A DNA stretch of 64,000 bases from Gammaproteobacteria bacterium (lineage in GTDB: Bacteria > Pseudomonadota > Gammaproteobacteria > Pseudomonadales > Pseudohongiellaceae). Position 1 is the stretch's first letter, and each line of letters starts with the position of its first letter. Both the position numbers and the translations under genes were made by a program. Shown piece by piece: positions 30,076 to 39,797 of this stretch. Below the pieces are notes generated by a model that searched no databases, was not told the DNA's origin, and saw only the letters and a list, made by a program, of their open reading frames with translations. The stretch spans positions 124,001 through 188,000 of the forward strand of contig PALV01000021.1 of the NCBI GenBank assembly GCA_002706685.1, read 5' to 3'.

Positions 30076-32355
30076 ATGGCCGATAAAACAACGATAAAAA
30101 TGCAGGACTATCAACTCGTCAAGGTCGGTGACTGGGAAGTGTCGCCGGGTGCCTGCACTGTCTCGAAAAACACCTCTGATACCACTAGAGACCAGCAAAA
30201 TTCAGCTGGCGAACTCATCGAGAACAAAGTTACGCCACGCAGCATGGACGTTCTGCGCCTGCTCATCGAGAACGCCGGCCAGGTAGTCAGTCCCACTCAG
30301 ATGCTTGAGAGCATCTGGCGCTCTCCTATCGCCACCGACCACGCTGTCCACAAAGCCATTGCAGAGTTGCGCGGCGCATTACAGGACGACGCGCATAAAC
30401 CCATATATATCAAGACAATACCCAAACGCGGCTATACTTTGATCGCGCCTGTGACGGCTGTGGCTACCCACGTTGCCGAGGATGAATCAAGCACTGATAA
30501 TTCTGACCCACAAACTGCAAATCGGTTCCCGAGCGCGCCTGTTGGTGGGACATCCGCTGACCCGCGATCAATTCACGCCACACAGAGCACACACCCAGAA
30601 TCACCTGCCGCGCGTGGCTGGTCTGGCGCCCTGTTTGGCTGGCTGGACCATCGCCCGCTCTGGCAACGATTTTTTGCGGCCGCGATGTTGATTGCCATGG
30701 TGGTAGCAGCCCCTGTTCTCATCAAGAGCCCGGAATCGACGCCAGCTGCTGACGGCGTTGTGCGACTTGCCGTACTGCCTTTCGCCAGCCGCGACTTCAG
30801 TGATGAAAATCAGATCCTGGCTGAAGGTATCCGTGAATCGCTGATACATGGGCTGGCAAAACTTGGACATCTGCAGATCCTGTCACGCCCTCGAAGCGTC
30901 GAAATGATCAATGCCTCCATGTCTCGGGGAGGCCGCTATGACGATGCCTCGGAGCTGTACAATGCAGACCACATCCTGCAGGGCAGTGTCATGATGTCCG
31001 AGGGTCATCTGCGCGTTATCGTGCAACTGGTGCGCGCCAGCGATGGGCTGCGCGAGTACTCAGATCAGTTCGATCTGCCCATGAACGATATATTCGCTGT
31101 TCAGGATCAGATTGTCGAAAATGTGGTCGATGCCCTGCGCATATACCTAAACGACAGCGAACGCGAGCAGATGCGCGATTGGGGTACAACCAACCCTCTT
31201 GCCTATGAACGATTTCTGCGCGGCGAGTTCTACAATAACCAGTTCAATCCTGCCGACTGGCAGCGCGCCATGGACTACCACCGCAATGCTATCGAACTGG
31301 ACCCCGATTTTCTGAATGCCTACCACGGCCTGGCCACAGCCGCCAATAACCTTGCGGTATACAGCGCGGGAGAACGGATTCACGAACTGTTACAGGTTGT
31401 GCTGGACGTTCACAGGGAAATCTCCCGCATAGATCCGGACAGTGAAATTCTGGACTCCATCCACGCGATCAAACTACGGATGCGAGGCTCCAGCTATGTA
31501 CAGCAGGAAATGCAGCTGCGCGAACAGATACTGTCCGGCAACCCGCCCCGCTTTGCGATGGCGCACTATGCGCTACTGCTGATCGGGGCTCGTATGTACG
31601 ACGAGGCCTCCCAGTTTCTGGACCAGGCCTCCGAGGTAGGCCCCTTTGAGATCTCTCCCGACGAAGTCTGGAGCTACAGGCACAACGTGATGACACCCTC
31701 AGAGGCTGTCATCGCGCGTAAAAACGAATTGCAGCAGCGACCATACCATGTGTCCTATCTGGGATCGGTGGCTGTGAACCTGGCACTGCTGGGGGACTTC
31801 AGGCAGGCACAGATCTATCTGACCCAGCAGCGCGAGGTCGATCAGGACGGTATCCTGACTCACTACAGTGAGTCAGTGATCAACTTTCTGGCAGGCAATA
31901 TCCGGGCAGATGACAACAGTTATCTAGGCGCCATGCGTGACGAGCCCGACTTCTACTTCAACAACGGCGTGCTGGCCTTTATGGCAGGCGATATCGACAC
32001 CGGTGTCGCCTACTGGCAGAACCTGCAACCAGTCCACCTGCGCCGTCTCTTCAATGTCACCCACGCGGCGGAAAAGCTTTTTCCCGACCACGTACTTGCA
32101 TCATCTGACTATCAGGATCTGCTTGAATCCCTGGGAGCGGGCATCAGCTGGCAACACCGGTTGATGGAAGGTGTAATGGCGATGGAATCGATCACAGGCA
32201 TCTCGCTTAGCCGCCGATCTCGTGACGCCTATGAGAATCAGCAGTTCATGCAGAAAAATAATCTGTGGAATGAGCAACAGTGGGCGGAATACGAGCATCA
32301 CAAGACCCAGCGTCTGACCCAGGCGTCCACCCTGAACGCTGCTCGAGTCCACTAA
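30076..32355 (+). CDS. CadC-like transmembrane transcriptional regulator: N-terminal winged helix, one TM segment, TolB-like domain and TPR-like region
   Basis: OmpR/CadC-type wHTH (VTPRSMDVLRLLIENAGQVVSPTQMLESIW...HAVHKAIAELRGALQDDAHKPIYIKTIPKRGYTLIAPV); TM FFAAAMLIAMVVAAPVLI; VRLAVLPFASRDFSDENQILAEGIRESLI. Start refined from 30019. Confidence 0.87.
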   Translation: MADKTTIKMQDYQLVKVGDWEVSPGACTVSKNTSDTTRDQQNSAGELIENKVTPRSMDVLRLLIENAGQVVSPTQMLESIWRSPIATDHAVHKAIAELRGALQDDAHKPIYIKTIPKRGYTLIAPVTAVATHVAEDESSTDNSDPQTANRFPSAPVGGTSADPRSIHATQSTHPESPAARGWSGALFGWLDHRPLWQRFFAAAMLIAMVVAAPVLIKSPESTPAADGVVRLAVLPFASRDFSDENQILAEGIRESLIHGLAKLGHLQILSRPRSVEMINASMSRGGRYDDASELYNADHILQGSVMMSEGHLRVIVQLVRASDGLREYSDQFDLPMNDIFAVQDQIVENVVDALRIYLNDSEREQMRDWGTTNPLAYERFLRGEFYNNQFNPADWQRAMDYHRNAIELDPDFLNAYHGLATAANNLAVYSAGERIHELLQVVLDVHREISRIDPDSEILDSIHAIKLRMRGSSYVQQEMQLREQILSGNPPRFAMAHYALLLIGARMYDEASQFLDQASEVGPFEISPDEVWSYRHNVMTPSEAVIARKNELQQRPYHVSYLGSVAVNLALLGDFRQAQIYLTQQREVDQDGILTHYSESVINFLAGNIRADDNSYLGAMRDEPDFYFNNGVLAFMAGDIDTGVAYWQNLQPVHLRRLFNVTHAAEKLFPDHVLASSDYQDLLESLGAGISWQHRLMEGVMAMESITGISLSRRSRDAYENQQFMQKNNLWNEQQWAEYEHHKTQRLTQASTLNAARVH

Positions 32356-32557
32356 GTCAGAATCTCTCGAAAGCCGCGCCATACGTGAGCTGGAGAGTGT
32401 TTTAGTAGGTATTGAGAAGGTTTTAGGGAGGACTTTGCACATGCGCTGATCTAATAATCAGACTGCCGTTGGGTCAAAAACCATATAACAACTCCAGGCG
32501 GCATGCTCTTACTCGGTTCACGAACAAGACGCACTTACTACATAAAAGGAAATATCA

Positions 32558-35095
32558 ATGAACAAGTCACTAAAACTCTGCACACTGTCATCGTCACTGG
32601 TGCTGCTGGGCTCGTTGACTGCTGGCGCTCAGCTGGCATACGGCCAGGAAGCGGCTCCGGAGCTCGAAGAAGTGGTGGTCACCGGTTCCCGCGGTGCACC
32701 GCGTACTGCCCTTGAATCAGCAGCGCCCATCGACGTGTTTTCCGCTCAGGACTTCCAGGACCAGGGTACCGCAGACATGAACGATCTGCTGCGCAACCTG
32801 ATTCCAACATTTAACGTAGACGTCCAGGACATCAACGACTCCAACTCGCTGGTACGCCCGGCGACACTGCGTGGTCTGCCTGCAGACGATACGCTTGTTC
32901 TGGTTAACGGCAAACGTCGTCACCGTTCTGCAGCAATCCAGTTTGGCCGTCAGGGAACCCACTTCCCGGACGTTGCCCAGATTCCACCGATTGCCCTGCG
33001 TCAGGTAGAAGTATTGCGTGACGGCGCATCAGCTCAGTACGGTTCTGATGCCATCGCCGGTGTAATCAACTTCCTGCTGAAAGAAAACCGTGACGGCGCT
33101 ACTTTTGAAGCCAAGCATGGCCGTTTGTCCGAAACTGACGACGGCATGCTGAACTACTACGCCGGTAACGTGGGCCTGCCGTTGGGCCCGGACGGCTTCG
33201 TCAGCCTGAGTTTCGACCTGACTGACCAGCGCCGCAGCGACCGCTCCGTGCAGCGAGGCGATGCCCAGGCATTGATCGACGCCGGCAACAATGCGCCGCG
33301 TGTGAACGTGCAGCGCCAGGGTCTGCCTGACTCCGAGCTGGTCAACTTCTTTATGAACTCCGGCATTCAACTGAGCGCCACCCAGGAGCTGTACGCCTTC
33401 GCTGGCTACGGTGAGAAAGAGGTTGAGCTGGGTTTCTTCTACCGTAACCCGGAAAACCGTGGTGGTGTATTCACCAGCGGCTCCAACCAGCTGTTTGCTG
33501 ACCTGACCCCTAACGACGGCGTTGGATGCCCGGTTATTCCACGCGGCGTCAATCCGCAGACCAGAGTGACCAGCTCGCTGGCAGCACGCGATGCAAGCGC
33601 GGCCAACCCCAACTGCTTCTCGTTCGCCGAGTGGTTCCCGGGCGGTTACACGCCTGACTTCGGTGGCACGAACGTTGATACCATGGCAGCCGCCGGTATC
33701 CGCGGCGAGCTGGATGATGGCACTCGTTACGATGTCAGCATCAACAACGGCTTTAACGAGATGAAATACTTCATCTACAACACCGTTAACCCTTCCATGG
33801 GTCCGGATTCACCGACTTCATTCGAGCCGGGCATTTACACGACTATCGAAAATACCTTTAACGTCGATCTGGTTAAAGGCTTTGATGTAGGCATGTACTC
33901 CGACCTGAACGTTGGTTACGGTGCAGAATGGCGTCGTGAGATCTTCAAGGTAAGTAACGAAGATCAGGACTCATACCGCATTGGACCATATGCCAACCAG
34001 GGCTTCGGTGTAGGTTCTGACGGCTTCCAGGGTTTTGGTCCGGACCAGCAGGGTTCATGGGATCGCAAGAACTGGGCCTTCTACGTGGATATGGAAATTG
34101 ACGTGACCGAGCGCCTGTTGCTGGGTGCTGCGATCCGTTACGAGGATTTCTACAACACCTTTGGTGACACCACCAATGGTAAGTTGAGCGCCCGTTACCG
34201 CCTGACAGATACCATGAACATCCGTAGTACTGTCAGCACCGGTTTCCGTGCCCCGTCGCCCGGCCAGGCCAACATCTCCAACATCTCTACCGGTGTTGTT
34301 GATTCCATCCCGGTCACACAGGGTCAGATTCCGCCAACCAACCCGATCTCCCAGCGTTTTGGTGGTACAGAGCTGACACCAGAAGAAGCCACCAACTTCA
34401 GTATTGGCTGGACCGCGGAACTCGGACCAGTTGACCTGTCTGTGGACTACTACCGCATCGATATCGACGACCGTATCCTGAACTCCGCGACCTTCGACAT
34501 TACGCCGCAGATCGCTCAGGAGCTGGAAGATTCCGGTATCTCCGGTGCGCGCAGCATCGTGTCGTTCAACTACTACACCAACGACATGTCCACCACCAAC
34601 GAAGGTGTGGAAGTGGTTGCGTCCTGGGACATGGACTGGCAGAACGCTGGCACAACCAGTTTCAACGCCTCATGGGCCTATCAGACACAGGAACTGAAGG
34701 ACTTCACGCCTGGTCTGCTGACCCGCGCCAACGTGGCTGATCTGGAAGACGGTATTCCCAAAAACCGCATTAACTTCCGTGCCAACCACAACTACCAGGA
34801 CTGGCGTTTCACGCTGCAGGCAAACTACTACGATGAGTACTTCCGTGTGCCGAGCAACGCCAACCCGGCCCGAGACTACTGGGTAGGCGACAAGACCATC
34901 TTCTCTGGCGAAGTGGCCTATACCTACGATAACCGCTACACCTTCATCATTGGTGCGGACAACCTGTTCAACACCATGCCAGAGCGGGTACGTCCCGTGG
35001 ACTTCAGTGCTACCAGCAGTAATATCTACCTGACTGATGGTGCATTCAGCCCGAACGGACGATTCCTCTACGGTCGCGTACAGATTAATCTGTAA
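32558..35095 (+). CDS. TonB-dependent outer-membrane receptor
   Basis: ELEEVVVTGSRGAPRTALESAAPIDVFS; RPATLRGLPADDTLVLVNGKRRH; DGASAQYGSDAIAGVINFLLKENRDG; C-terminal LYGRVQINL. Confidence 0.94.
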   Translation: MNKSLKLCTLSSSLVLLGSLTAGAQLAYGQEAAPELEEVVVTGSRGAPRTALESAAPIDVFSAQDFQDQGTADMNDLLRNLIPTFNVDVQDINDSNSLVRPATLRGLPADDTLVLVNGKRRHRSAAIQFGRQGTHFPDVAQIPPIALRQVEVLRDGASAQYGSDAIAGVINFLLKENRDGATFEAKHGRLSETDDGMLNYYAGNVGLPLGPDGFVSLSFDLTDQRRSDRSVQRGDAQALIDAGNNAPRVNVQRQGLPDSELVNFFMNSGIQLSATQELYAFAGYGEKEVELGFFYRNPENRGGVFTSGSNQLFADLTPNDGVGCPVIPRGVNPQTRVTSSLAARDASAANPNCFSFAEWFPGGYTPDFGGTNVDTMAAAGIRGELDDGTRYDVSINNGFNEMKYFIYNTVNPSMGPDSPTSFEPGIYTTIENTFNVDLVKGFDVGMYSDLNVGYGAEWRREIFKVSNEDQDSYRIGPYANQGFGVGSDGFQGFGPDQQGSWDRKNWAFYVDMEIDVTERLLLGAAIRYEDFYNTFGDTTNGKLSARYRLTDTMNIRSTVSTGFRAPSPGQANISNISTGVVDSIPVTQGQIPPTNPISQRFGGTELTPEEATNFSIGWTAELGPVDLSVDYYRIDIDDRILNSATFDITPQIAQELEDSGISGARSIVSFNYYTNDMSTTNEGVEVVASWDMDWQNAGTTSFNASWAYQTQELKDFTPGLLTRANVADLEDGIPKNRINFRANHNYQDWRFTLQANYYDEYFRVPSNANPARDYWVGDKTIFSGEVAYTYDNRYTFIIGADNLFNTMPERVRPVDFSATSSNIYLTDGAFSPNGRFLYGRVQINL

Positions 35096-35115
35096 GCGTT
35101 AAGCTGACCAAACAG

Positions 35116-35146
35116 GGGGACGGGGCCGTGCTCCGTCCCCTTTTTT
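35116..35146 (+). terminator. Rho-independent terminator after the TonB receptor gene
   Basis: GGGGACGG-GGCCGTGCT-CCGTCCCC followed by T6. Confidence 0.88.
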
Positions 35147-35163
35147 AACGAGAGTGGATTTGC

Positions 35164-35799
35164 ATGATGAAAGCTAAAAAAGCAGGATTCTGGGTTAGTC
35201 TGGCGCTGGGTGCCGCACTGTGCGCAACTGCACAGGCAGCGACAATCGATGGCGTTGAAGTCAGTGACCGGTTCTGTTTGACCTGCCACGGCACCGATGG
35301 CCAGGGCAACCAGGGCATTGACGCACCGCGTCTGGCCGGAATGGAGCGCTGGTATCTGAAGCGGCAGCTGGAACTGTTCAGGGATGGCCTGCGTGGCACA
35401 CACCCTGAAGATATCCCAGGCCAGGAGATGCAGCCCATGGCTGAAATCCTGACCGATGAAAGCATAGAGGACATTCTGGACTGGGTTGCGACCTGGGAAT
35501 ACAAGCCCGCTGAAATTACCATCACCGATGCTAATGCCGAGCGTGGACAGACACTTTATCAACCCTGTGCGGCCTGTCACGGTGCCGATGCCCAGGGTAA
35601 CGAAGCCATGAACGCACCTGCCCTGGCGGGTCAGAACGACTGGTATATCGTTAATCAGTTGAATGCGTTCAAGAATGGTCACCGCGGTTACGATTCACGT
35701 GATACCTACGGCTCACAAATGGCCCTGATGGCACGCGCCATCCCCGATGAGCAGGCCATGAAAGACATTGCCAGTTACATCAACACGCTGGGGCGCTGA
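35164..35799 (+). CDS. Secreted di-heme cytochrome c (c4-like)
   Basis: Signal peptide; two heme motifs CLTCHG and CAACHG in repeated cytochrome domains. Confidence 0.9.
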   Translation: MMKAKKAGFWVSLALGAALCATAQAATIDGVEVSDRFCLTCHGTDGQGNQGIDAPRLAGMERWYLKRQLELFRDGLRGTHPEDIPGQEMQPMAEILTDESIEDILDWVATWEYKPAEITITDANAERGQTLYQPCAACHGADAQGNEAMNAPALAGQNDWYIVNQLNAFKNGHRGYDSRDTYGSQMALMARAIPDEQAMKDIASYINTLGR

Positions 35800-35839
35800 T
35801 ACAGCTGATTACCTCAGTGATTATTCAAGGAGAAGTACA

Positions 35840-36364
35840 ATGTCAGTGAGCAATCGATTCAAGCGTTCACTTCTGGGACTCTCGCTGGCTGTCAGCCTGC
35901 CCCTGATGAGCACCCAGACAAACGCTCAGGATGAGAATGTCATCATTCACCCGAACCCCGGCACCTTCCCCATCGCCAACGCGGTTGAAATGGGTCCTGG
36001 CGCGTCCATCATTTTCCATAGTGGTGTGACACCCGCAGCCGCCAACCCCAATGCCGAGCGCGGCACACCGGAGTACTACGGCGACACAAGAACGCAGGCA
36101 ATCAGCGTCTTCGAGCGAACCAAAGCCAATCTGGAAAACCTGGGTCTGAGCATGGGCGATGTTGCGAAGATGACCGTGTTCCTCGTGGGTGACCCGGCCA
36201 ATGGCGGCGAAATGGACTTCGATGGCTTCATGGAGGCCTATCGGATGTACTGGGGCACGGAAGAGCAGCCGCGTCTGCCAGCACGCTCTACTGTAGAAGT
36301 GGCTCGTCTGGTTGGACCACTGATGTTTGTTGAAGTTGAGGTCATTACAGCGAAAACCCGCTGA
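35840..36364 (+). CDS. RidA-family protein with N-terminal signal peptide
   Basis: PARSTVEVARLVGPLMFVEVEVIT contains the conserved RidA Arg region; signal MSVSNRFKRSLLGLSLAVSLPLMSTQTNAQ; start refined to 35840 (SD AAGGAG). Confidence 0.85.
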   Translation: MSVSNRFKRSLLGLSLAVSLPLMSTQTNAQDENVIIHPNPGTFPIANAVEMGPGASIIFHSGVTPAAANPNAERGTPEYYGDTRTQAISVFERTKANLENLGLSMGDVAKMTVFLVGDPANGGEMDFDGFMEAYRMYWGTEEQPRLPARSTVEVARLVGPLMFVEVEVITAKTR

Positions 36365-36397
36365 TAGTTACAATCAGCTACAACTCGTATACTATCG

Positions 36398-36428
36398 GGG
36401 AATGCGGCACTGGCTGCATTCCCTTTTT
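36398..36428 (+). terminator. Rho-independent terminator after the RidA-like gene
   Basis: GGGAATGCGGC-ACTG-GCTGCATTCCC followed by T5. Confidence 0.85.
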
Positions 36429-36505
36429 AGTGTCCACCCGGCCGTTTGATTGCATCGTTTGACCTGTTTGTTTAACGCACAATAAGAACTAGAGAATATA
36501 CAACC

Positions 36506-37090
36506 ATGTCTCTTACAGATTCTCTTCAGGACCTGCGCAACTATCTGCACGACTCCGCGCAGATGACCACCGATTCGCAGCTGCGCAATTATGTCAAAAC
36601 CACATCACTGACACTGATAGGAGAAGCCCCTCCCCTTCGCGTGACACCGGAGCAGGCACAGGCCTACATAGGCCAGGACGTTGGCTTGACCAACTGGTTT
36701 CTTATCTCTCAGAGCCTGGTCAACCAGTTTGCGGAATTTTCCGGTGACTTTCAGTTTATTCATGTCGATCGTCAGCGCGCGGCGCGTGAGACCTGTTATG
36801 CGGGAACCATCGCCCATGGCATGCTGGTGATGGCGTTGATGCCAACTTTCGCCACCTACGGCAGCCTGAAAATTGTCGGCACGCAACAAAGCATCATTTA
36901 CGGACTTGATCGTGTGCGTTTCCTGAATCCGGTCCGGATTGGCTCGCGCCTGCGTGGCCGCTTCAAACTACTTAGCGTTCAGGAACGCAGCCATAACGAA
37001 TACCTGCTGCGCCACGCTGTCACGATAGAGATCGAAGGCGAAGATAAACCAGCCCTGATTGCGGACTGGATCATCATCGCTGTTCTTTAG
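36506..37090 (+). CDS. MaoC-like hot-dog dehydratase
   Basis: SQSLVNQFAEFSGDFQFIHVDRQRAARETCYAGTIAHGMLVMALMP matches the MaoC hydratase motif. Confidence 0.85.
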   Translation: MSLTDSLQDLRNYLHDSAQMTTDSQLRNYVKTTSLTLIGEAPPLRVTPEQAQAYIGQDVGLTNWFLISQSLVNQFAEFSGDFQFIHVDRQRAARETCYAGTIAHGMLVMALMPTFATYGSLKIVGTQQSIIYGLDRVRFLNPVRIGSRLRGRFKLLSVQERSHNEYLLRHAVTIEIEGEDKPALIADWIIIAVL

Positions 37091-37094
37091 ACCC

Positions 37095-38051
37095 TTACTG
37101 GCAGAGTCTGGAGCGGGCGTCATGGTATTCCCGCTTCAGGCGGGCTACCAGCTCGGCGGTTGATACAACTTCCCGCACGACCCCGATACCCTGACCACAA
37201 CCCCAGATATCACGCCAGGCCCGTTTTTCACCGCCACCACCAAAATTCATTTTACTCGGATCCGATTCAGGCAGATTGTCCGGATCCATACCGGCGTTGA
37301 TAATACTGCCTTTCAGGTAGTTGCCATGAACACCCGTGTAAAAATTGCTGTAAACGATGTCATCTGAATTGCTTTCGACAATCATCTTTTTGTAGTCATC
37401 AACAGCGCGAGCTTCGTGGGTCGCAATAAAAGGCGAGCCAATATAAGCCAGGTCGGCACCCATGGCCTGGGCCGCCAGAATGGCACCGCCGGTGGCAATC
37501 GAACCTGACAACAAAACAGGACCATCAAACCACTCTCGCACCTCCTGAATCATCGCAAACGGGCTTTTTACGCTGGCGTGCCCGCCTGCACCCGCCGCCA
37601 CGCAGATCAGGCCGTCGGCGCCCTTATCGATGGCCTTGCGTGCAAACACATTGTTGATGACATCATGCAGGGTGATGCCGCCCCAACCATGCACTGCCTG
37701 GTTGACGTCTTCGCGGGCGCCCAGGCTTGTAATGATGATGGGCACTTTGTACTTCTCGCACAGCGCCATATCATGATCCAGGCGGTCATTGCTGCGATGC
37801 ACAATCTGATTGATCGCAAAAGGTGCGGCAGGATTGTCGGGGTTTTTCTGGTTGTAATCGTCCAGGGTTTCTGTGATTTCTGCCAACCAGTCTTCAAGCT
37901 GTTCAGCAGGTCGGGCATTCAGGGCAGGCATGGAACCGATGATCCCGGCCTTGCATTGTTCGATCAGCATGGTTGGATTGCTGATGATAAAAAGTGGTGA
38001 ACCAACTACCGGAAGCGGCAGATCTCTCAATACAGCGGGCAGGCGTGACAT
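37095..38051 (-). CDS. Nitronate monooxygenase / 2-nitropropane dioxygenase-like flavoprotein
   Basis: LPLPVVGSPLFIISNP start; GADGLICVAAGAGGHASVKSPFAMIQEVREWFDGPVLLSGSIATGGAILAAQAMGADLAYIGSPFIATHEA. Confidence 0.88.
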   Translation of the reverse strand: MSRLPAVLRDLPLPVVGSPLFIISNPTMLIEQCKAGIIGSMPALNARPAEQLEDWLAEITETLDDYNQKNPDNPAAPFAINQIVHRSNDRLDHDMALCEKYKVPIIITSLGAREDVNQAVHGWGGITLHDVINNVFARKAIDKGADGLICVAAGAGGHASVKSPFAMIQEVREWFDGPVLLSGSIATGGAILAAQAMGADLAYIGSPFIATHEARAVDDYKKMIVESNSDDIVYSNFYTGVHGNYLKGSIINAGMDPDNLPESDPSKMNFGGGGEKRAWRDIWGCGQGIGVVREVVSTAELVARLKREYHDARSRLCQ

Positions 38052-38122
38052 GAACTCTCCCTACGCAAATGAATCAACAGTCAATATTGGTGGTGATGGA
38101 CGGAATAATCAGAGACTCTTGT

Positions 38123-39127
38123 TTAGCTCCCGAGTCCCTGCAGAACGACCTTACCCACGGTGTGTTCAGTTTTCATGGCCTGATGAGCCCGCTCCAGATT
38201 TTCCGGGCTCATGACACCAAAATTCTCTCCAACCGTGGTTTTTAATTTACCTTGATCAACCAGCTCAGCGACTCGGGTCAGCAGAACATGCTGAGCCTTG
38301 ATATCTGATGTCGTAAACAGCGGTCTGGTAAACATAAACTCCCAGTGCAGTGACAGGCTTTTCTGCTTCATCAGTTTGATATCTAGCGGCTCGGCAGGGT
38401 CATCAATCAGCGTCAAACGTCCTTGCGGGCGCAGCATGGTGACAAGATCAGCATAATGCTGGTCGGTGCGATTGATGGAGGCTACATCAGTTACATCCCG
38501 GAGCCCGGTTGCCTCCAGCTGCGCAGCCAGTGGCTTGCTGTGATCAAGCACGTGATGGGCGCCCAGTTGACTGACCCACTCGCGACTCTGGGCACGCGAG
38601 GCCGTACCGATAACGGTGGCAGAGGTCAATTGGCGAGCCAGTTGTATCAACATGGAGCCGACACCGCCGCCAGCACCCACGACCAGCAGCGTCCGGTCTG
38701 CCGAGGCTTCCCCTTCCGGGATCTGCAGACGATCAAACAGCATTTCCCAGGCAGTAATCGTGGTTAGAGGCATGGCTGCAGCCTCGACATCACTCAGCGA
38801 CTTCGGTGCCAGAGCGCAGATACGTTCGTCGACGCACTGAAATTCGGCGTTGCAACCTGCGCGACTGACGTCACCGGCATACCAGATTCTATCGCCAGGT
38901 TTGAACATGCTCGCTGCACTACCCACACCCACGACCTCACCGACCGCATCCCAGCCAAGTATCTTGGGCTGGTCATCCGGCGGGGTCACCCGCCCGCGAA
39001 TTTTGGTGTCTACCGGGTTGACAGCAATAGCTTTGACACGCACAAGCACATCATGCGGCCCAGGCTCAGGTTTCTCACATTCAATCAGCGCGAGGGCGTT
39101 GGTACCGGTATATCCTACAGCTTGCAT
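38123..39127 (-). CDS. Zinc-binding-type alcohol dehydrogenase / quinone oxidoreductase (MDR superfamily)
   Basis: ILGWDAVGEVVGVGSAASMFKPGDRIWYAG; LLVVGAGGGVGSMLIQLARQLTSATVIGTAS. Confidence 0.88.
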   Translation of the reverse strand: MQAVGYTGTNALALIECEKPEPGPHDVLVRVKAIAVNPVDTKIRGRVTPPDDQPKILGWDAVGEVVGVGSAASMFKPGDRIWYAGDVSRAGCNAEFQCVDERICALAPKSLSDVEAAAMPLTTITAWEMLFDRLQIPEGEASADRTLLVVGAGGGVGSMLIQLARQLTSATVIGTASRAQSREWVSQLGAHHVLDHSKPLAAQLEATGLRDVTDVASINRTDQHYADLVTMLRPQGRLTLIDDPAEPLDIKLMKQKSLSLHWEFMFTRPLFTTSDIKAQHVLLTRVAELVDQGKLKTTVGENFGVMSPENLERAHQAMKTEHTVGKVVLQGLGS

Positions 39128-39173
39128 AAACGCTTCCTTATTGTCAGATCAGCCCCGAGTATACTTGCCTGAC

Positions 39174-39201
39174 AAAAAAAAGGCAGCCCAAAGGGCTGCC
39201 T
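39174..39201 (-). terminator. Rho-independent terminator for the hsp20 gene
   Basis: Minus strand AGGCAGCCC-TTT-GGGCTGCCT followed by a T-run. Confidence 0.88.
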
Positions 39202-39242
39202 GATAATGGCGAATATTAAAGCATTTAACCTTCCGTGCGGAG

Positions 39243-39695
39243 TTACTTACCAGCCTCGATCAACTTGTCATTGCTGGCAGAGATCGGGATCTGGCGCGGT
39301 TTCATCGCCTCTGGAATCTCACGGCGCAGCTCAATGTGCAGAAGGCCATTTTCCAGGTTGGCACTAATCACACGGACGTGGTCGGCAAGCTGGAAGACCC
39401 GTTCGAAGTTACGGGCTGCGATGCCCTGGTGCAGGTACTGACGTTCGGTGGACTCTTCCGCCTTATTGCCTTTGACCTTGAGAGTCTGATGCTCAGACTC
39501 GATGTTCAATTCTTCGTTGGTGAATCCGGCCACCGCCATGGTGATCCGGTATTCATCTTTATCCAGCCGCTCAATATTGTAGGGCGGATAACTGGGCTGA
39601 CTCTGTTCGCGCTGTGCAACAGAATCGAGTAACTGGCTGATATGCTCAAAACCAATGGCTGAGCGGTACAGGGGTGCAAAATCAATAGTTCTCAT
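39243..39695 (-). CDS. Small heat-shock protein, Hsp20/IbpA family
   Basis: MRTIDFAPLYRSAIGFEHISQLLD start; YPPYNIERLDKDEYRITMAVAGFTNEELNIESEHQTLKVKGNK; LENGLLHIELRREIPEAMKPRQIPI. Start refined from 39809. Confidence 0.93.
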   Translation of the reverse strand: MRTIDFAPLYRSAIGFEHISQLLDSVAQREQSQPSYPPYNIERLDKDEYRITMAVAGFTNEELNIESEHQTLKVKGNKAEESTERQYLHQGIAARNFERVFQLADHVRVISANLENGLLHIELRREIPEAMKPRQIPISASNDKLIEAGK

Positions 39696-39698
39696 AGC

Positions 39699-39787
39699 TA
39701 TATCCTCATCAAGCAATATATAAAGTCTGGTTTGTTTGATGCCCATCCTCAGATCTGACATCCGGTCAGCCTCTACGAGCCCTGACC
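39699..39787 (-). promoter_or_regulatory. ROSE-type RNA thermometer in the hsp20 5' UTR
   Basis: Terminal hairpin UAUAUUGCUUGAUGAGGAUAUA (39720-39699): UUGCU pairs with SD AGGA with a bulged G; 5' hairpin GGUCAG/CUGACC (39787-39782 / 39769-39764); AUG at 39695. Confidence 0.72.
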
Positions 39788-39797
39788 TTAATATCTT

